This document shows positions 45,834-54,376 of a stretch of 64,000 nt of DNA, piece by piece (position 1 is the first letter of the stretch; each line of letters starts with the position of its first letter). Where the stretch lies: NCBI RefSeq assembly GCF_002224125.1, contig NZ_NCSM01000020.1, positions 1-64,000 of the forward strand. Reading direction: 5' to 3'. Both the position numbers and the translations under genes were made by a program. Below the pieces are notes generated by a model, which made no database searches, was not told the origin of the DNA, and saw nothing but the letters and a program-made list of their open reading frames with translations. The DNA comes from Streptomyces sp. NBS 14/10 (GTDB taxonomy: Bacteria > Actinomycetota > Actinomycetes > Streptomycetales > Streptomycetaceae).

Positions 45834-46007
45834 CAGCTCCCCCTTCAGAACGCGCAGCCGTCTGTATCTCAGTCTCCCAACCAACCAACAAGGTCAACTA
45901 GCCCGCATCAAGGCCAACCTCCCCCGCACGCCACTACCCCATCAGCACCACGTATGGACCGGACGACTCCGCCTATCAGGGACACGGGAATCAGCACCAC
46001 CCGCTCG

Positions 46008-46547
46008 TCATGCCCGATGAGAAGACTCCTTAGTTGTGCCGCATCCAATTCCTGTCCACATGGTGAGCCGGGCGGTGGTGGTGTGCATGACTGCCCAGAC
46101 GGTCTTGCCGGCGTTGCTGTGAACCGAGTACCCCCAGTCGTGGGCGAGTTCGCTGATGATGAGGAGCCCTCTGCCCCGTGTGTCCTGGGCGGTGGCTGTG
46201 CGGGGGAGGGGCTTATCGGGGCTGGGGTCCTGCACGGCGCAGATGACCGTGCTGGCGGTGTTCATCAACGCCAGCCACCCGTGACGGTCCGGGTATGCCG
46301 TGAGGGCGTGGCGTACGGCGTTGGCGACAAGCTCGCCGACCACGATCGTGACCTCATCGGCGCAGGAACGCCGGTCCCACCGGGTCAGTGTGCGGTGGGT
46401 GAAGCGCCGGATCCGGGCCAGGCTGGCGGAGTTCGCACTGAAACGACAGGCTGAGAAGTCGGGCATGCCAAGGCCCATGGCTAGCCCCCAGTCGAAGGGA
46501 GCGGAACGGGGCTGCGGGGGGTGTTGAACGTTGCTGCGAGAAGCCAC
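46008..46547 (-). CDS. RsbW-like anti-sigma factor ATPase
   Basis: The protein has about 179 residues. A GHKL/HATPase_c_2 fold is seen: N-box GELVANAVRHA (Glu and Asn binding Mg-ATP), G1-type CAVQDPSP and G2-type DTRGRGLLII, then WGYSVHSNAGKTVWAVM. Streptomyces has many of these solo serine-kinase-like anti-sigma proteins, often beside XRE/DUF397 genes as here. The GTG at 46547 has AAGGA upstream; ATGs further in would give a shorter N-terminus. It is the intact paralogue of the broken gene at 40765-41100, and the two bracket the trypsin-STAND locus. Confidence 0.8.
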   Translation of the reverse strand: MASRSNVQHPPQPRSAPFDWGLAMGLGMPDFSACRFSANSASLARIRRFTHRTLTRWDRRSCADEVTIVVGELVANAVRHALTAYPDRHGWLALMNTASTVICAVQDPSPDKPLPRTATAQDTRGRGLLIISELAHDWGYSVHSNAGKTVWAVMHTTTARLTMWTGIGCGTTKESSHRA

Positions 46548-46774
46548 GGTGTCCTTTTCGGCGTTGGACTGGCCGCGCCTGCGGCCGTAAACGGGAACAC
46601 TCTTTCGGGGGACTTTTTGAGGGGCTTGGTGAAGCTAGTATTCCCACCATCCCGCCCTCCGTGCAATTGCATGTGGGTTATCACGCATACTCGAACGTAT
46701 TGTTGATACTCCTCGGCCTCGGCGGTGCGTGCCCGGCAGGCGGGTATTCGAACAGCACGGCGAAAGAGGTCACG

Positions 46775-47011
46775 ATGGAGCGCTTCGTCAACGGCATCCC
46801 GGCCAGCGCGATCACCGGCGCGAAATGGATCAAGAGTGCCTGTAGCAACGCTCAGGGTGCGTGCGTTGAGCTGGCAAAATTGCCTGACGGGGAGGTTGCG
46901 ATGCGTAACTCGCGGCATCCCGAGGGGCCAGCACTGGTCTACACACAAGCCGAAATCGCGGCGTTCGTAGCGGGTGCCAAGAGCGGCGACTTCGACCATA
47001 TGACCGCCTGA
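46775..47011 (+). CDS. DUF397 protein
   Basis: The protein has 78 residues. It shows the DUF397 pattern: AKWIKSACSNAQGACVELA, the strand GEVAMRNSRHPEGPALVYT and the acidic helix AEIAAFVAGAKSGDFD. The ATG at 46775 has AGAGG upstream. DUF397 proteins work with XRE-DUF5753 regulators (BldB/WhiJ-type groups); the partner regulator follows 96 bp downstream. The order is reversed from the more usual regulator-then-DUF397. Confidence 0.82.
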   Translation: MERFVNGIPASAITGAKWIKSACSNAQGACVELAKLPDGEVAMRNSRHPEGPALVYTQAEIAAFVAGAKSGDFDHMTA

Positions 47012-47107
47012 ACCAGGGTAAAGAAGAAGGAACATTGCGGCGGACATGCGGGCCTCGTCTTGAGATAGTGATGGGCACCGCCAGCGCACCAGGAGCAGGA
47101 GTTCTGC

Positions 47108-48043
47108 ATGTCCGCCGAACACCGGGACCGACCGTTGACCGTGAACACTCTCCCCATGCCGCGCGAGGGAGAGAAACCGGTCGCCGCCGGAAAGGTGCTG
47201 GGCGCGTATCTACGCAGGCTGCGCAGGGAGCAGGGACTGACGATCAAGGACGCGGCACCGGTGATCCGAGCATCCGTCTCCAAGATCAGCCGCATGGAAC
47301 GCGGGGAAAATCCACCCCGGGAACGGGACGTCCTCGACCTCGTCGACCACTACGGAGTGCGCGACCCCCATCAGGTCGAGGCGGTCCGGGAACTGCTGAA
47401 GCAAGCCACGGCCAAAGCTTGGTACGACGAGTACGCCGATGTGACACCAGGCTGGCTCAAGCGCCTGATCGGGCTTGAAGACTCGGCCATCGAGATCCGC
47501 ACCTACGAAGTCCACGTTGTCCCCGGACTGCTGCAGACTCCCGGCTACGCGAAGGCGATTGTGACATCTGGCCTTCCGAACGCGGATGAAACCGAAATCA
47601 GACGGCGCGTGGACCTGCGGATGGCCCGTCAGAGACTGCTGCACGGTCCCGGCAGGCCCCAACTGGTGGCCCTGCTCGACGAAGCCATCCTGCGTCGCCC
47701 CGTGGGCGGCCCGGATGTCATGGTCGAACAGCTTGAGTACCTGCTGGATGCCGCAGAGGGCAGCGGGATCACGATCCGGGTGGTGCAGTTTATGACGGGT
47801 GCCAAGATCGCCCCCAGCACCCCGGTGACGTACCTGAAATTCGCTCCGGGAGGCCCGGCAGAGCTCGTCTACCTTGAGCAGGCTGCCGGTGCCACGTACA
47901 TCAGCAGCAAGGGCGGCGTGGAGAGTTACCGTTACGTGCTCTCCGAGTTGTGGGGGGCGGCGGCGTCGCGGAAGAAGACCATGGAGCTTCTCCGGGGAGC
48001 GATAAAGGACTACGCGGAGCACCCTTCTCGGCGGCGGCGTTGA
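47108..48043 (+). CDS. XRE-family regulator with DUF5753 (WhiJ-like)
   Basis: The protein has 311 residues. The N-terminal HTH reads LGAYLRRLRREQGLTIKDAA, then SVSKISRMERGENPP; the C-terminal DUF5753 begins after IEIRTYEVHVVPGLLQTPGY and includes a segment TIRVVQFMTGA. The ATG at 47108 has CAGGAG upstream. In Streptomyces such regulators pair with DUF397 proteins and an RsbW-like ATPase in developmental or antibiotic control; all three are present here. Confidence 0.85.
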   Translation: MSAEHRDRPLTVNTLPMPREGEKPVAAGKVLGAYLRRLRREQGLTIKDAAPVIRASVSKISRMERGENPPRERDVLDLVDHYGVRDPHQVEAVRELLKQATAKAWYDEYADVTPGWLKRLIGLEDSAIEIRTYEVHVVPGLLQTPGYAKAIVTSGLPNADETEIRRRVDLRMARQRLLHGPGRPQLVALLDEAILRRPVGGPDVMVEQLEYLLDAAEGSGITIRVVQFMTGAKIAPSTPVTYLKFAPGGPAELVYLEQAAGATYISSKGGVESYRYVLSELWGAAASRKKTMELLRGAIKDYAEHPSRRRR

Positions 48044-48062
48044 GTACACCGCCGCCCAGGGG

Positions 48063-48878
48063 TCAGGGGAGGCAGACAACTCCTCCGTACTCCTGCCACC
48101 TGCGGGTGTGCTGCTGCGGCGTGACATGGGAGTCCGGCCGCCAGGCGGAGACCTCGACCAGGCCGGGAGCGAGCAGCTTCATGCCGCTGACATAGCCATC
48201 CACGTCGCTCCTCTCCCGGACGCGGCCCCAGTTGCGGCCCGTGGTCCGCAGCATGAAATCCGTAGCCGCCTGCCGGACGGCCGCGCTGTCGCTGACGAGG
48301 TGGCAGAACACTAGGAAGCTGCCCGGGGCCAGCCGGCCGGCAACGCGCTGGATCACGCTCTGGGGCCCAGGAGGGTCAGGGACGCGGTGCAGTCCTGAGA
48401 CGAACAGGGCGGCCACAGGGGCGTCGCGGTCGATGAAATCGGTGACATCGGGATGGTCGAGGGTGCCGTCGATGTCCGTCATCTCTGCTCGCACGATGGT
48501 CGTCTCGTCGTTCTCGTCCAGCAGGGTGCGGCCATGCGCGAGAACGATCGGATCGTTGTCGATGTAGACGACCCGTGAGCTGCGGTCAACGCTCTGGGCG
48601 ACCTGGTGGACGTTGTTGCGCACCGGCAGCCCGGATCCGAAGTCGAGGAACTGGCGCACCCCGTACTCCCGAGCCAGGACACGCACCACCCGCTCGAGGA
48701 ACAGCCTGTTGGCCCGGACCAGGGCACGGGTACAGGGTGCGATGTTTAACAGGGCCCGGCAGGCCCTGCGATCGGAAGGAAAATTGTCCGTACCCCCCAG
48801 GTACCAGTCGTACATGCGGGCGATACTTGGGGTGTTGATGTCAATAGAGTGAGCAATGGGATTCTCCCCGTGATCCAT
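48063..48878 (-). CDS. SAM-dependent methyltransferase (DUF574 type)
   Basis: The protein has about 271 residues. The start HSIDINTPSIARMYDWYLGG and the following NF are hallmarks of the Streptomyces DUF574/Methyltransf_19 group. SAM-binding motif I is FLDFGSGLPVRNNVHQ and motif II YIDNDPIVLAHG. The ATG at 48878 follows AAGGGGGTCG; the longer frame to 49151 is not supported. The group is often beside XRE-DUF397 regulators, with unknown substrates. Confidence 0.82.
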   Translation of the reverse strand: MDHGENPIAHSIDINTPSIARMYDWYLGGTDNFPSDRRACRALLNIAPCTRALVRANRLFLERVVRVLAREYGVRQFLDFGSGLPVRNNVHQVAQSVDRSSRVVYIDNDPIVLAHGRTLLDENDETTIVRAEMTDIDGTLDHPDVTDFIDRDAPVAALFVSGLHRVPDPPGPQSVIQRVAGRLAPGSFLVFCHLVSDSAAVRQAATDFMLRTTGRNWGRVRERSDVDGYVSGMKLLAPGLVEVSAWRPDSHVTPQQHTRRWQEYGGVVCLP

Positions 48879-49041
48879 TCGACCCCCTTGCCTCCCCAGT
48901 GCGGAGGCACGTCGGCAGCAGGAGGCCATGCTAGAGAGGGGTAGCAGCCCGGCACCCGCTCTCTGAGAGAAGGACCCCCCAAAGGCTGACGCGAACTGGA
49001 CACGGAGGGGGAGTAATTGCTGTCCTGTCTTCCTTAACTCG

Positions 49042-49518
49042 TCAGCCGCGCGGCGCACCCCCTGTCCCGGGCGAGCGCAGAATGCCGGAAAGACGCCGCG
49101 GGATACGCCGCTCGGCCATGAGCAGATGCGACGCCAGGGCTGATGGATCAATCCCCATGAGATCGGCGGCCTCGGTCAGCGTCATGCCCAACTGGTAGTG
49201 CAGCACCACCGCGTCAGCCTGCTCCGCCGGCAGCACACCGTAGAGCCCGCTCGCCGCGTCCACCGAGCCTGGTCCGCCCTTGTCGGCGATGGCAACGCAC
49301 CGGCCCAGCAGCCACCAGGAATACGCCGCAGGGCGCATCCCGCTGCCCAGGACCATGGGCCACTGGCTCGCCAGATGCCTGAACGCGGTACCCACAGCGC
49401 CGACTGCTCCGTCACCGACGCGGAGGCGGGCGTAACGCAGATAGCGGTCCCGATACAGCTGGCGGAATCCGTCGTAGCCCTGGGCAAGGGCATCCGCGGT
49501 CCCTCCCGGCTGAGCCAT
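49042..49518 (-). CDS. Sigma-70 region-4-like protein
   Basis: The protein has about 158 residues. The N-terminal half (YDGFRQLYRDRYLRYARLRV) and middle (AFRHLASQWPMVLGSG) resemble a reduced sigma region 2; the C-terminus has a region 4 HTH (LPAEQADAVVLHYQLGMTLT, then DPSALASHLLMAERRI). The promoter-melting residues of region 2 are not obvious, so it may be a sigma-like regulator rather than a working sigma factor. The ATG at 49518 has GGGAGG six bases upstream. Confidence 0.7.
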   Translation of the reverse strand: MAQPGGTADALAQGYDGFRQLYRDRYLRYARLRVGDGAVGAVGTAFRHLASQWPMVLGSGMRPAAYSWWLLGRCVAIADKGGPGSVDAASGLYGVLPAEQADAVVLHYQLGMTLTEAADLMGIDPSALASHLLMAERRIPRRLSGILRSPGTGGAPRG

Positions 49519-49571
49519 GGCAGCCTCCCCTCCGGCGCAACAACGTCCCACTGTCTTCCACTGACCGAGCC

Positions 49572-50684
49572 CTACGAGGGCGTCCCGACATCGCCGGTAC
49601 CGGCCTCGGTTCCGGGCAGATCCGAACGGGGGAGTCCCCCTTGGGGGAAGACATCCCGGGAGGTGAGAAACGCGTAGTGAAGGTCCTCCCACAACGGCCT
49701 GATGGACGCCGCGTCCCCGCCCATCCGCACCACCAGCTCCTCGACCGTCCACCAGTCAGGAATGAGGTCGCCATTGAGTACCTCCCGGACGGTCTCCGCA
49801 GTCAAAGACGCTCCCCCTTCCTTGGCTAAACGCCGCAGGTCAGGCCTGCCTGCCGCCAGATACAGCCCACGCAGCGCCGACTGGAGCCGCGTCGCGGCGC
49901 CGGCCACCGACTGGCGCACCGGGGGACAGACCCCCTGAGCCCGCTCCCACAGAAACTTCAGATCCCCAGCGCTGCCCCCGAAGATCGTGCCCAGCATGTA
50001 CACCACCGGCCAGGCCGGCAGCCGCGACCCGGCAAGAACCCGCGACACATAGGAAGCAGACAACTCGGCCTGACGAGCGGCCTCCTGGAGGCTCACCGAA
50101 CTCGTCCGCTGCAGGTCCGAGAGCGCAGCGGCCAGCTGACGCCGCGCCCCCACAGCGCCGGCGCCCTCCGGAACAGGAGACTGCGGGCTGGCCCCTCCCG
50201 GCGCACTCCGCGGCGGCTCCGTGCGCTTGAGCGGCGCGGGCCGGCGCTGATCGCGGCGGGCGAGCAGACGCTTCACCTTCCGCTCATTCCACCTGACCCT
50301 CGCCGTCTCGACACTGACCCCCGCAGCCCGGGCCACCGCAGCCCACCCAGTTCCCTCCGCCCGCGCATCCTGCACCGCCGCCGCCACGTAACAGGCCACG
50401 TTCGCCGACAACCGGTCCGCATGCGCCAGCAACTCAGCCAGCGGCACCTTCTCCCGCTCGGCATCGGCCAACCGGGCAGCCAGAACCAGACCATCGTCCG
50501 CCACCTGCCGCCCCCACCCACAAGACCCTGCCGGCGCTGCCGCCGCGGCCTCACCGTCACGCAGCCGCTGCGCCCGCCGGCGGCAGGACTTTTCGCAGTA
50601 GTCCTTCTTCCGGCCCGGGCCCGTCCGCTGGCGGAAACGGCGTCCGCACTGCGCACAGCGCGCGTAGATGGCCGACGTACCCAT
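49572..50684 (-). CDS. Zinc-finger and HTH protein beside the tnpB element
   Basis: The protein has about 370 residues. A zinc site opens it (CAQCGRRFRQRTG ... DYCEKSCRRR), then an HTH of the ARAAGVSVETARVRWNERK type, a proline-rich linker, and a second HTH of XRE character (SLQEAARQAELSASYVSRVL). The rest is helical. The ATG at 50684 has AAGG upstream; a much longer open frame crossing the tnpB element on the other strand is a shadow. The start lies ~20 bp from the left hairpin of the tnpB element, so the insertion lies in its promoter region. Function: DNA-binding regulator, otherwise unknown. Confidence 0.6.
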   Translation of the reverse strand: MGTSAIYARCAQCGRRFRQRTGPGRKKDYCEKSCRRRAQRLRDGEAAAAAPAGSCGWGRQVADDGLVLAARLADAEREKVPLAELLAHADRLSANVACYVAAAVQDARAEGTGWAAVARAAGVSVETARVRWNERKVKRLLARRDQRRPAPLKRTEPPRSAPGGASPQSPVPEGAGAVGARRQLAAALSDLQRTSSVSLQEAARQAELSASYVSRVLAGSRLPAWPVVYMLGTIFGGSAGDLKFLWERAQGVCPPVRQSVAGAATRLQSALRGLYLAAGRPDLRRLAKEGGASLTAETVREVLNGDLIPDWWTVEELVVRMGGDAASIRPLWEDLHYAFLTSRDVFPQGGLPRSDLPGTEAGTGDVGTPS

Positions 50685-50704
50685 CAGACCTTCTTTCGAG
50701 GGGA

Positions 50705-50724
50705 CCACCGGCTTTAGCCGGTGG
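50705..50724. repeat. Left-end hairpin of the tnpB element
   Basis: CCACCGGC and GCCGGTGG flank a TTTA loop, a perfect 8-bp stem. IS200/IS605-type elements carry such subterminal hairpins instead of inverted repeats. A similar stem lies just after the tnpB stop. Confidence 0.7.
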
Positions 50725-50843
50725 GGGAATCGAGTCCTTGAAGCGGAGCCGCGAAGCGGCGGAGCACGCTGCGCTGTCAGTGGTGGCCGGTAGAGTGATG
50801 GCACCGGCTTTGACCAGGGAAGACGCATTGGGGGTGGGCTGCG

Positions 50844-52064
50844 TTGCTGCGTGCGTACAAGTTCCTGCTGCGGCCTACCGTTCGGCAGGCGCAGGCCCTG
50901 ACGGAGATGCTGCGGGACCACTGTTCGCTCTATAACGGGGCCCTCCAGGAACGCCGCGACGCCTGGCGGCACACGTCGAAGACCAGCATCAGGTATGGCG
51001 ACCAGTCTGCGCAGCTGAGGGAGATTCGGGCGTTCGACGCGGAGCGTCAGGGCCGCTGGTCCTTCTCGAGCCAGCAGGCCACGCTCAGGCGGCTGGACAA
51101 GGCGTTCCAGGCGTTCTTCCGCCGGGTCAGGAGCGGCGGGAAGCCCGGATACCCCAGGTTCAAGGGCATGGGCCACTTCGACACGGTCGTCTTCCCGAGG
51201 GACGGGGACGGCTGCCGCTGGGACTCCACCCCCAACGATGCCCACACCCGGGTACGTCTCCAGGGCGTGGGGCACGTGCGTGTGCATCAGCACCGGTCCG
51301 TGAAGGGCCGGGTCAAGACGGTGTCGGTGAAGCGCGAGGGCGACCGCTGGTATGTGGTCCTCGCCTGTGACGAGGTGCCCGCAGAGCCGCTTTGCGGCAC
51401 GGGCAGCATCGTCGGCATCGATATGGGCACGGTGCACTTCTTCACTGGCTCGGGCGGGGAGCGCAAGGAGAACCCGCGATTCCTGGAGTCGATGGCGGAA
51501 GAGCTGGCCGCTGCCCAGCAGCGCCTTGCGACGTTCCCCAAGCGCACCAGGTGCCGGACGAAGAAGCACCGGACTGCGGCCCGGAAGGTGGCCAAGCTGC
51601 ACGCCAGGATCCGGCGTCAGCGCCTGGACCACCACCACAAGACCGCCCTCGCGCTCGTGCGGGAGCACGACGTGATCGGGCACGAGAAGCTGAACACGGC
51701 GGGCATGACAAAGGCGCCCGTGCCCAAGCCGGACCCTGAGCGCGACGGAGGGTTTCTCCCGAACGGTGCCGCTGCGAAGGCTGGGCTGAACCGCAGCATC
51801 CTGGACGCGGGTTGGGGGCTGTTCCTGGGAATCCTGGCGGACAAGGCTGAGAGCGCCGGTCGCCGAGTGATCCCGGTGGACGCCCGCAATACCTCCCGCA
51901 CGTGCCCGCCCGAGATAGGCGGATGCGGGCACGTCGCAAAGGAGAACCGCGCCACCCAAGCGAAGTTCGAGTGCGTCAAGTGCGGCCTGGTGGAGAACGC
52001 CGACCGTGTGGGCGCTCTGAACGTCCTGCACAGGGCTGGGCTGGTCCTCTGCGCGGAGGCTTAG
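50844..52064 (+). CDS. tnpB: TnpB RNA-guided nuclease (IS200/IS605-type)
   Basis: The protein has 406 residues. The RuvC triad is visible: Asp in VGIDMGTVHFF, Glu in GHEKLNTAGM and Asp in NADRVGALNV. The zinc ribbon CPPEIGGCG ... FECVKCG sits between the last two RuvC parts as in TnpB. TnpB proteins cut DNA under guidance of an omega-RNA from the element's right end. The TTG at 50844 is the best start before RAYKFLLRPT. No tnpA transposase is present, so the element cannot move alone. All catalytic residues are intact. Confidence 0.85.
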   Translation: MLRAYKFLLRPTVRQAQALTEMLRDHCSLYNGALQERRDAWRHTSKTSIRYGDQSAQLREIRAFDAERQGRWSFSSQQATLRRLDKAFQAFFRRVRSGGKPGYPRFKGMGHFDTVVFPRDGDGCRWDSTPNDAHTRVRLQGVGHVRVHQHRSVKGRVKTVSVKREGDRWYVVLACDEVPAEPLCGTGSIVGIDMGTVHFFTGSGGERKENPRFLESMAEELAAAQQRLATFPKRTRCRTKKHRTAARKVAKLHARIRRQRLDHHHKTALALVREHDVIGHEKLNTAGMTKAPVPKPDPERDGGFLPNGAAAKAGLNRSILDAGWGLFLGILADKAESAGRRVIPVDARNTSRTCPPEIGGCGHVAKENRATQAKFECVKCGLVENADRVGALNVLHRAGLVLCAEA

Positions 52065-52110
52065 CCACCGACGCAGGAAGCCCGCCGCTTCAGCGGTGGG
52101 TGGAGTCACC
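52060..52110 (+). ncRNA. Right end and probable omega-RNA 3' part of the tnpB element
   Basis: Directly after the tnpB stop, CCCGCCGC and GCGGTGGG form a stem with one G-T pair around TTCA (52081-52100), followed by TGGAGTCACC. In TnpB elements the omega-RNA covers the 3' end of tnpB and this hairpin, and the guide is the sequence just outside the element. The exact boundary, and so the guide, is a guess (about 52110 onward). Confidence 0.5.
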
Positions 52111-52250
52111 TTGTTTCTCCCTCCCGCCGGGACGCCTTTTCATCGGAGGCGGAGCAGAAAATCCCTGACGCATCTGGCATGCGACCGTCTGTGCAGGCGG
52201 GTGCCTGCTCCGGCAAGGTTTCGGGCCTTCCGGAACAGGCACCCGGTGTC

Positions 52251-52529
52251 TCAGAGGAGGCGAATCCGCAGGTAGTGGACGCTTGAATAACCGGGGGCAG
52301 CCGCCAAAGCCCCCAGCGGGAGCGCCCATACGGATGGGAGGCTGGATCCGGCCGCGGTCATCCAGATCACGATGACTGCCAACAGCGCGGCCCGCAGCCG
52401 CAGGGTGACACGCCAGGCAACCAGCACACGGCTTTGCCAAGACGATAGCGACGGCCTGCTACGTTCACTTCTCGCCGAGGCATGCTGAACGGCTCCTCGG
52501 AAAATTCGGTCGAGCATTACGCAATCCAA
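52251..52529 (-). CDS. Possible small membrane protein
   Basis: The frame has 92 codons. After a hydrophilic start it has two hydrophobic stretches (LRAALLAVIVIWMTAAGSSL and VWALPLGALAAAPGYSSVHY) and a basic end. There is no strong ribosome site before the TTG at 52529. It could be a two-pass membrane protein or a chance frame. Confidence 0.35.
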   Translation of the reverse strand: MDCVMLDRIFRGAVQHASARSERSRPSLSSWQSRVLVAWRVTLRLRAALLAVIVIWMTAAGSSLPSVWALPLGALAAAPGYSSVHYLRIRLL

Positions 52530-53208
52530 TGTTCGAACGGACGGGCCTCAGGGCGGGCGCATTCCGCCCTGAGGCCACATCATGCGGGTACTCGTGTCCC
52601 GCACAAGAGGTAAACGTACAGCCGGTCACACAACCCCCGAGACCATGCAAACGCCTCGTTGACGCGACGCCCAAACCACCCGTATCGGCGTTCGGCGAGT
52701 CCTCGCATGAAAACGAAAGAACCTGCTCACGAAGCGGTCTTGAATGATCCGGTGAGCGGGTCAACGTGTGCAGCGTGAGCCAACGTTGACTTCGGGTCGC
52801 GGCGGCGCCGCCATTCCTGTAAGGGCCGCGTATAAGCGGTAGATTCACCTGTTAGGAGTCACGCGCTGCACGTGCAGGTGCAATGGAACTGGCATTCGGG
52901 CCCGGCCTTGAGTGGTGGAGCCAGGGCCTGCCGTCCGCCTAAAGGCCCTGGATGTACACGAGTTACTCCTTCCTGCTACCAGCAGCATGCCACTGCGTCG
53001 CGGTCAGGCCTGTCGAACCCGAGAGGCCGCAGAAGCCGGCCTTCAGTAGAGGCTCCAGTGGTGCTCGAGGGAAACGCTCGACATCGGTCGGCAACCTCAG
53101 GCAACTCCTCTTCCCTGTTGGTGGCCATGAGAGGGGAAGTGAAGGAAGCGAAGCCGAGGAGACAGAGCCAAGCCGCAACGCCCCCGCGGAGCTGGTCGGT
53201 AATCACCT
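52530..53208. other. Gap without a supportable gene
   Basis: About 680 bp with only short, overlapping frames of mixed composition on both strands and no ribosome sites. No repeats, tRNA or clear remnants were recognised. Confidence 0.5.
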
Positions 53209-53748
53209 TCAACCGTAGGCCGAGGGGTCCGTCCAGAACAGGACCTCCTCAGGGCCTTGGTCGCACAAGGAATTCTCCTGGGCAAAGAGCGTGCTGGGCT
53301 CCTGGCGGGATGCGGGGGCGGCGGAGTCTGCAGGCGAGAGCCGCTGCGGAGGCCGAGGGGGAGCGGGGGAGTGGTGAAGGGGTTCGGTGACGACCGCCGC
53401 ATGCGTGGTGGCGGCCGAGCAGGTGCGGCAGGCGTCGCTCAGCCGCCATAGGCGCCCGCTGGGGTCGTAGGTGAGGAGCAGGATCAGGGGGCCGCCGCAG
53501 CCGCGGTGCCGGGGGTGCCATCGGCAGCCGTGTTCGCCGCACTGGCAGGTACGCAAGTGGTGGGCGAGGGCTTCGCTGTGTGCATGGTGGGCCAGGTGGG
53601 CCACCACGGAAGCGTGGACACCTTGAGATCCGGTGCCGACGGGGGCCGGGCCGCAGTGGCCGCACAGTAGGGCTGGCCCGGGGGAGTTGGTGCGGATCTC
53701 TACCGTCCAGGTGCGCCGTCCCGGGCGTGTGGTCGTACCGGATCCCAT
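53209..53748 (-). CDS. Cys/His-rich hypothetical protein
   Basis: The protein has 179 residues. A Cys/His-rich centre (LRTCQCGEHGCRWHPRHRGC, then GGPLILLLTYDPSGRLWRLS and CRTCSAAT) suggests one or two zinc sites; an N-terminal LLCGHCGPAP adds another CxxC. The C-terminal third is Pro/Ser-rich. The ATG at 53748 has GGAGG ten bases upstream. It is divergent from an XRE regulator gene across a perfect inverted-repeat operator, so both are probably controlled together. Family not recognised. Confidence 0.6.
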   Translation of the reverse strand: MGSGTTTRPGRRTWTVEIRTNSPGPALLCGHCGPAPVGTGSQGVHASVVAHLAHHAHSEALAHHLRTCQCGEHGCRWHPRHRGCGGPLILLLTYDPSGRLWRLSDACRTCSAATTHAAVVTEPLHHSPAPPRPPQRLSPADSAAPASRQEPSTLFAQENSLCDQGPEEVLFWTDPSAYG

Positions 53749-53840
53749 TGGTCGTTATCCTCCGTGCGTGCTTCGTGTTGCCGGCTCTGCTCCCCGCCCC
53801 GTGTCGGGCGGGGCGGACTGGCGGCGGCACACGGTAGTGA

Positions 53841-53894
53841 AGACGTCTGCCCTAAGTATTGTGCCGACACCCAACAGAAATAGGGCAGACGTCT
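53841..53894. promoter_or_regulatory. Inverted-repeat operator between divergent genes
   Basis: AGACGTCTGCCCTA (53841-53854) is repeated in exact inverse as TAGGGCAGACGTCT (53881-53894). Each arm contains the palindrome AGACGTCT; the two palindromes are 40 bp apart centre to centre, about four helical turns on one face. The site lies between the Cys/His-rich gene and the XRE gene, which suggests autoregulation by the latter through cooperative dimers. Confidence 0.65.
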
Positions 53895-53933
53895 ACACTG
53901 ACGGGGCAGGGGTCTGCACCTTGCGATGGACGG

Positions 53934-54197
53934 GTGACGATCTTCCCGCCCGACGCCAACCTCGACGAGCTCCGTCTGGAGCTCTCCCGGCTGCGGGCCG
54001 CGCGCGGATGGACCTACGACGAACTCGCCGCACGCAGCGGCCTGTCCCGTCGCACCCTCATCGAGATCGAGCAGGGCCGCACCATCGGCACCCTCGCCAC
54101 CTGGCACGCTCTCGCCCACGCCCTCAGTGCCCCCATCGACCAACTCCTGGGCACCCTCTGCGCGGGCCACGAACCCCCCGCCCCGCCGGCAACCTGA
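53934..54197 (+). CDS. XRE-family transcriptional regulator
   Basis: The protein has about 87 residues. Almost the whole is one HTH: LSRLRAARGWTYDELAARSG, then LSRRTLIEIEQGR, TWHALAHALSAPIDQLLG. The frame is open from 53859, but that part would overlap the operator repeat, so I use the GTG at 53934 despite a weak ribosome site. It is the obvious ligand for the inverted repeat just upstream and may control the divergent gene and the DUF6083/SLOG/RecD2 group downstream. Confidence 0.7.
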   Translation: MTIFPPDANLDELRLELSRLRAARGWTYDELAARSGLSRRTLIEIEQGRTIGTLATWHALAHALSAPIDQLLGTLCAGHEPPAPPAT

Positions 54198-54376
54198 CCC
54201 GGCCGTTCGAACACCGTCCCGCCTCAGGCCCGCTTGCCCCGGCCAACCGAACCAGCGACGGCCCTCCGAACGAAAGGCCGTAACAGGAACATGGGCGCGG
54301 TGTATTGAGGCCAGGCGGGGGACATCGGCGGCAGCGTTGCGCTTGATACGGCGTGTCGCCTGCCAGGTTGCCGCGC

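Noticed and set aside
50685..52109. Long minus-strand open frame joining the zinc-finger/HTH gene through the tnpB element
   Set aside because: It is antisense to the intact tnpB gene; residues beyond the ATG at 50684 are low-complexity shadow and a ribosome site precedes that ATG.
52529..53402. Several short frames in the 52.5-53.4 kb region
   Set aside because: They overlap each other on both strands, lack ribosome sites and show no domain; the minus-strand gene from 53748 explains the last part.
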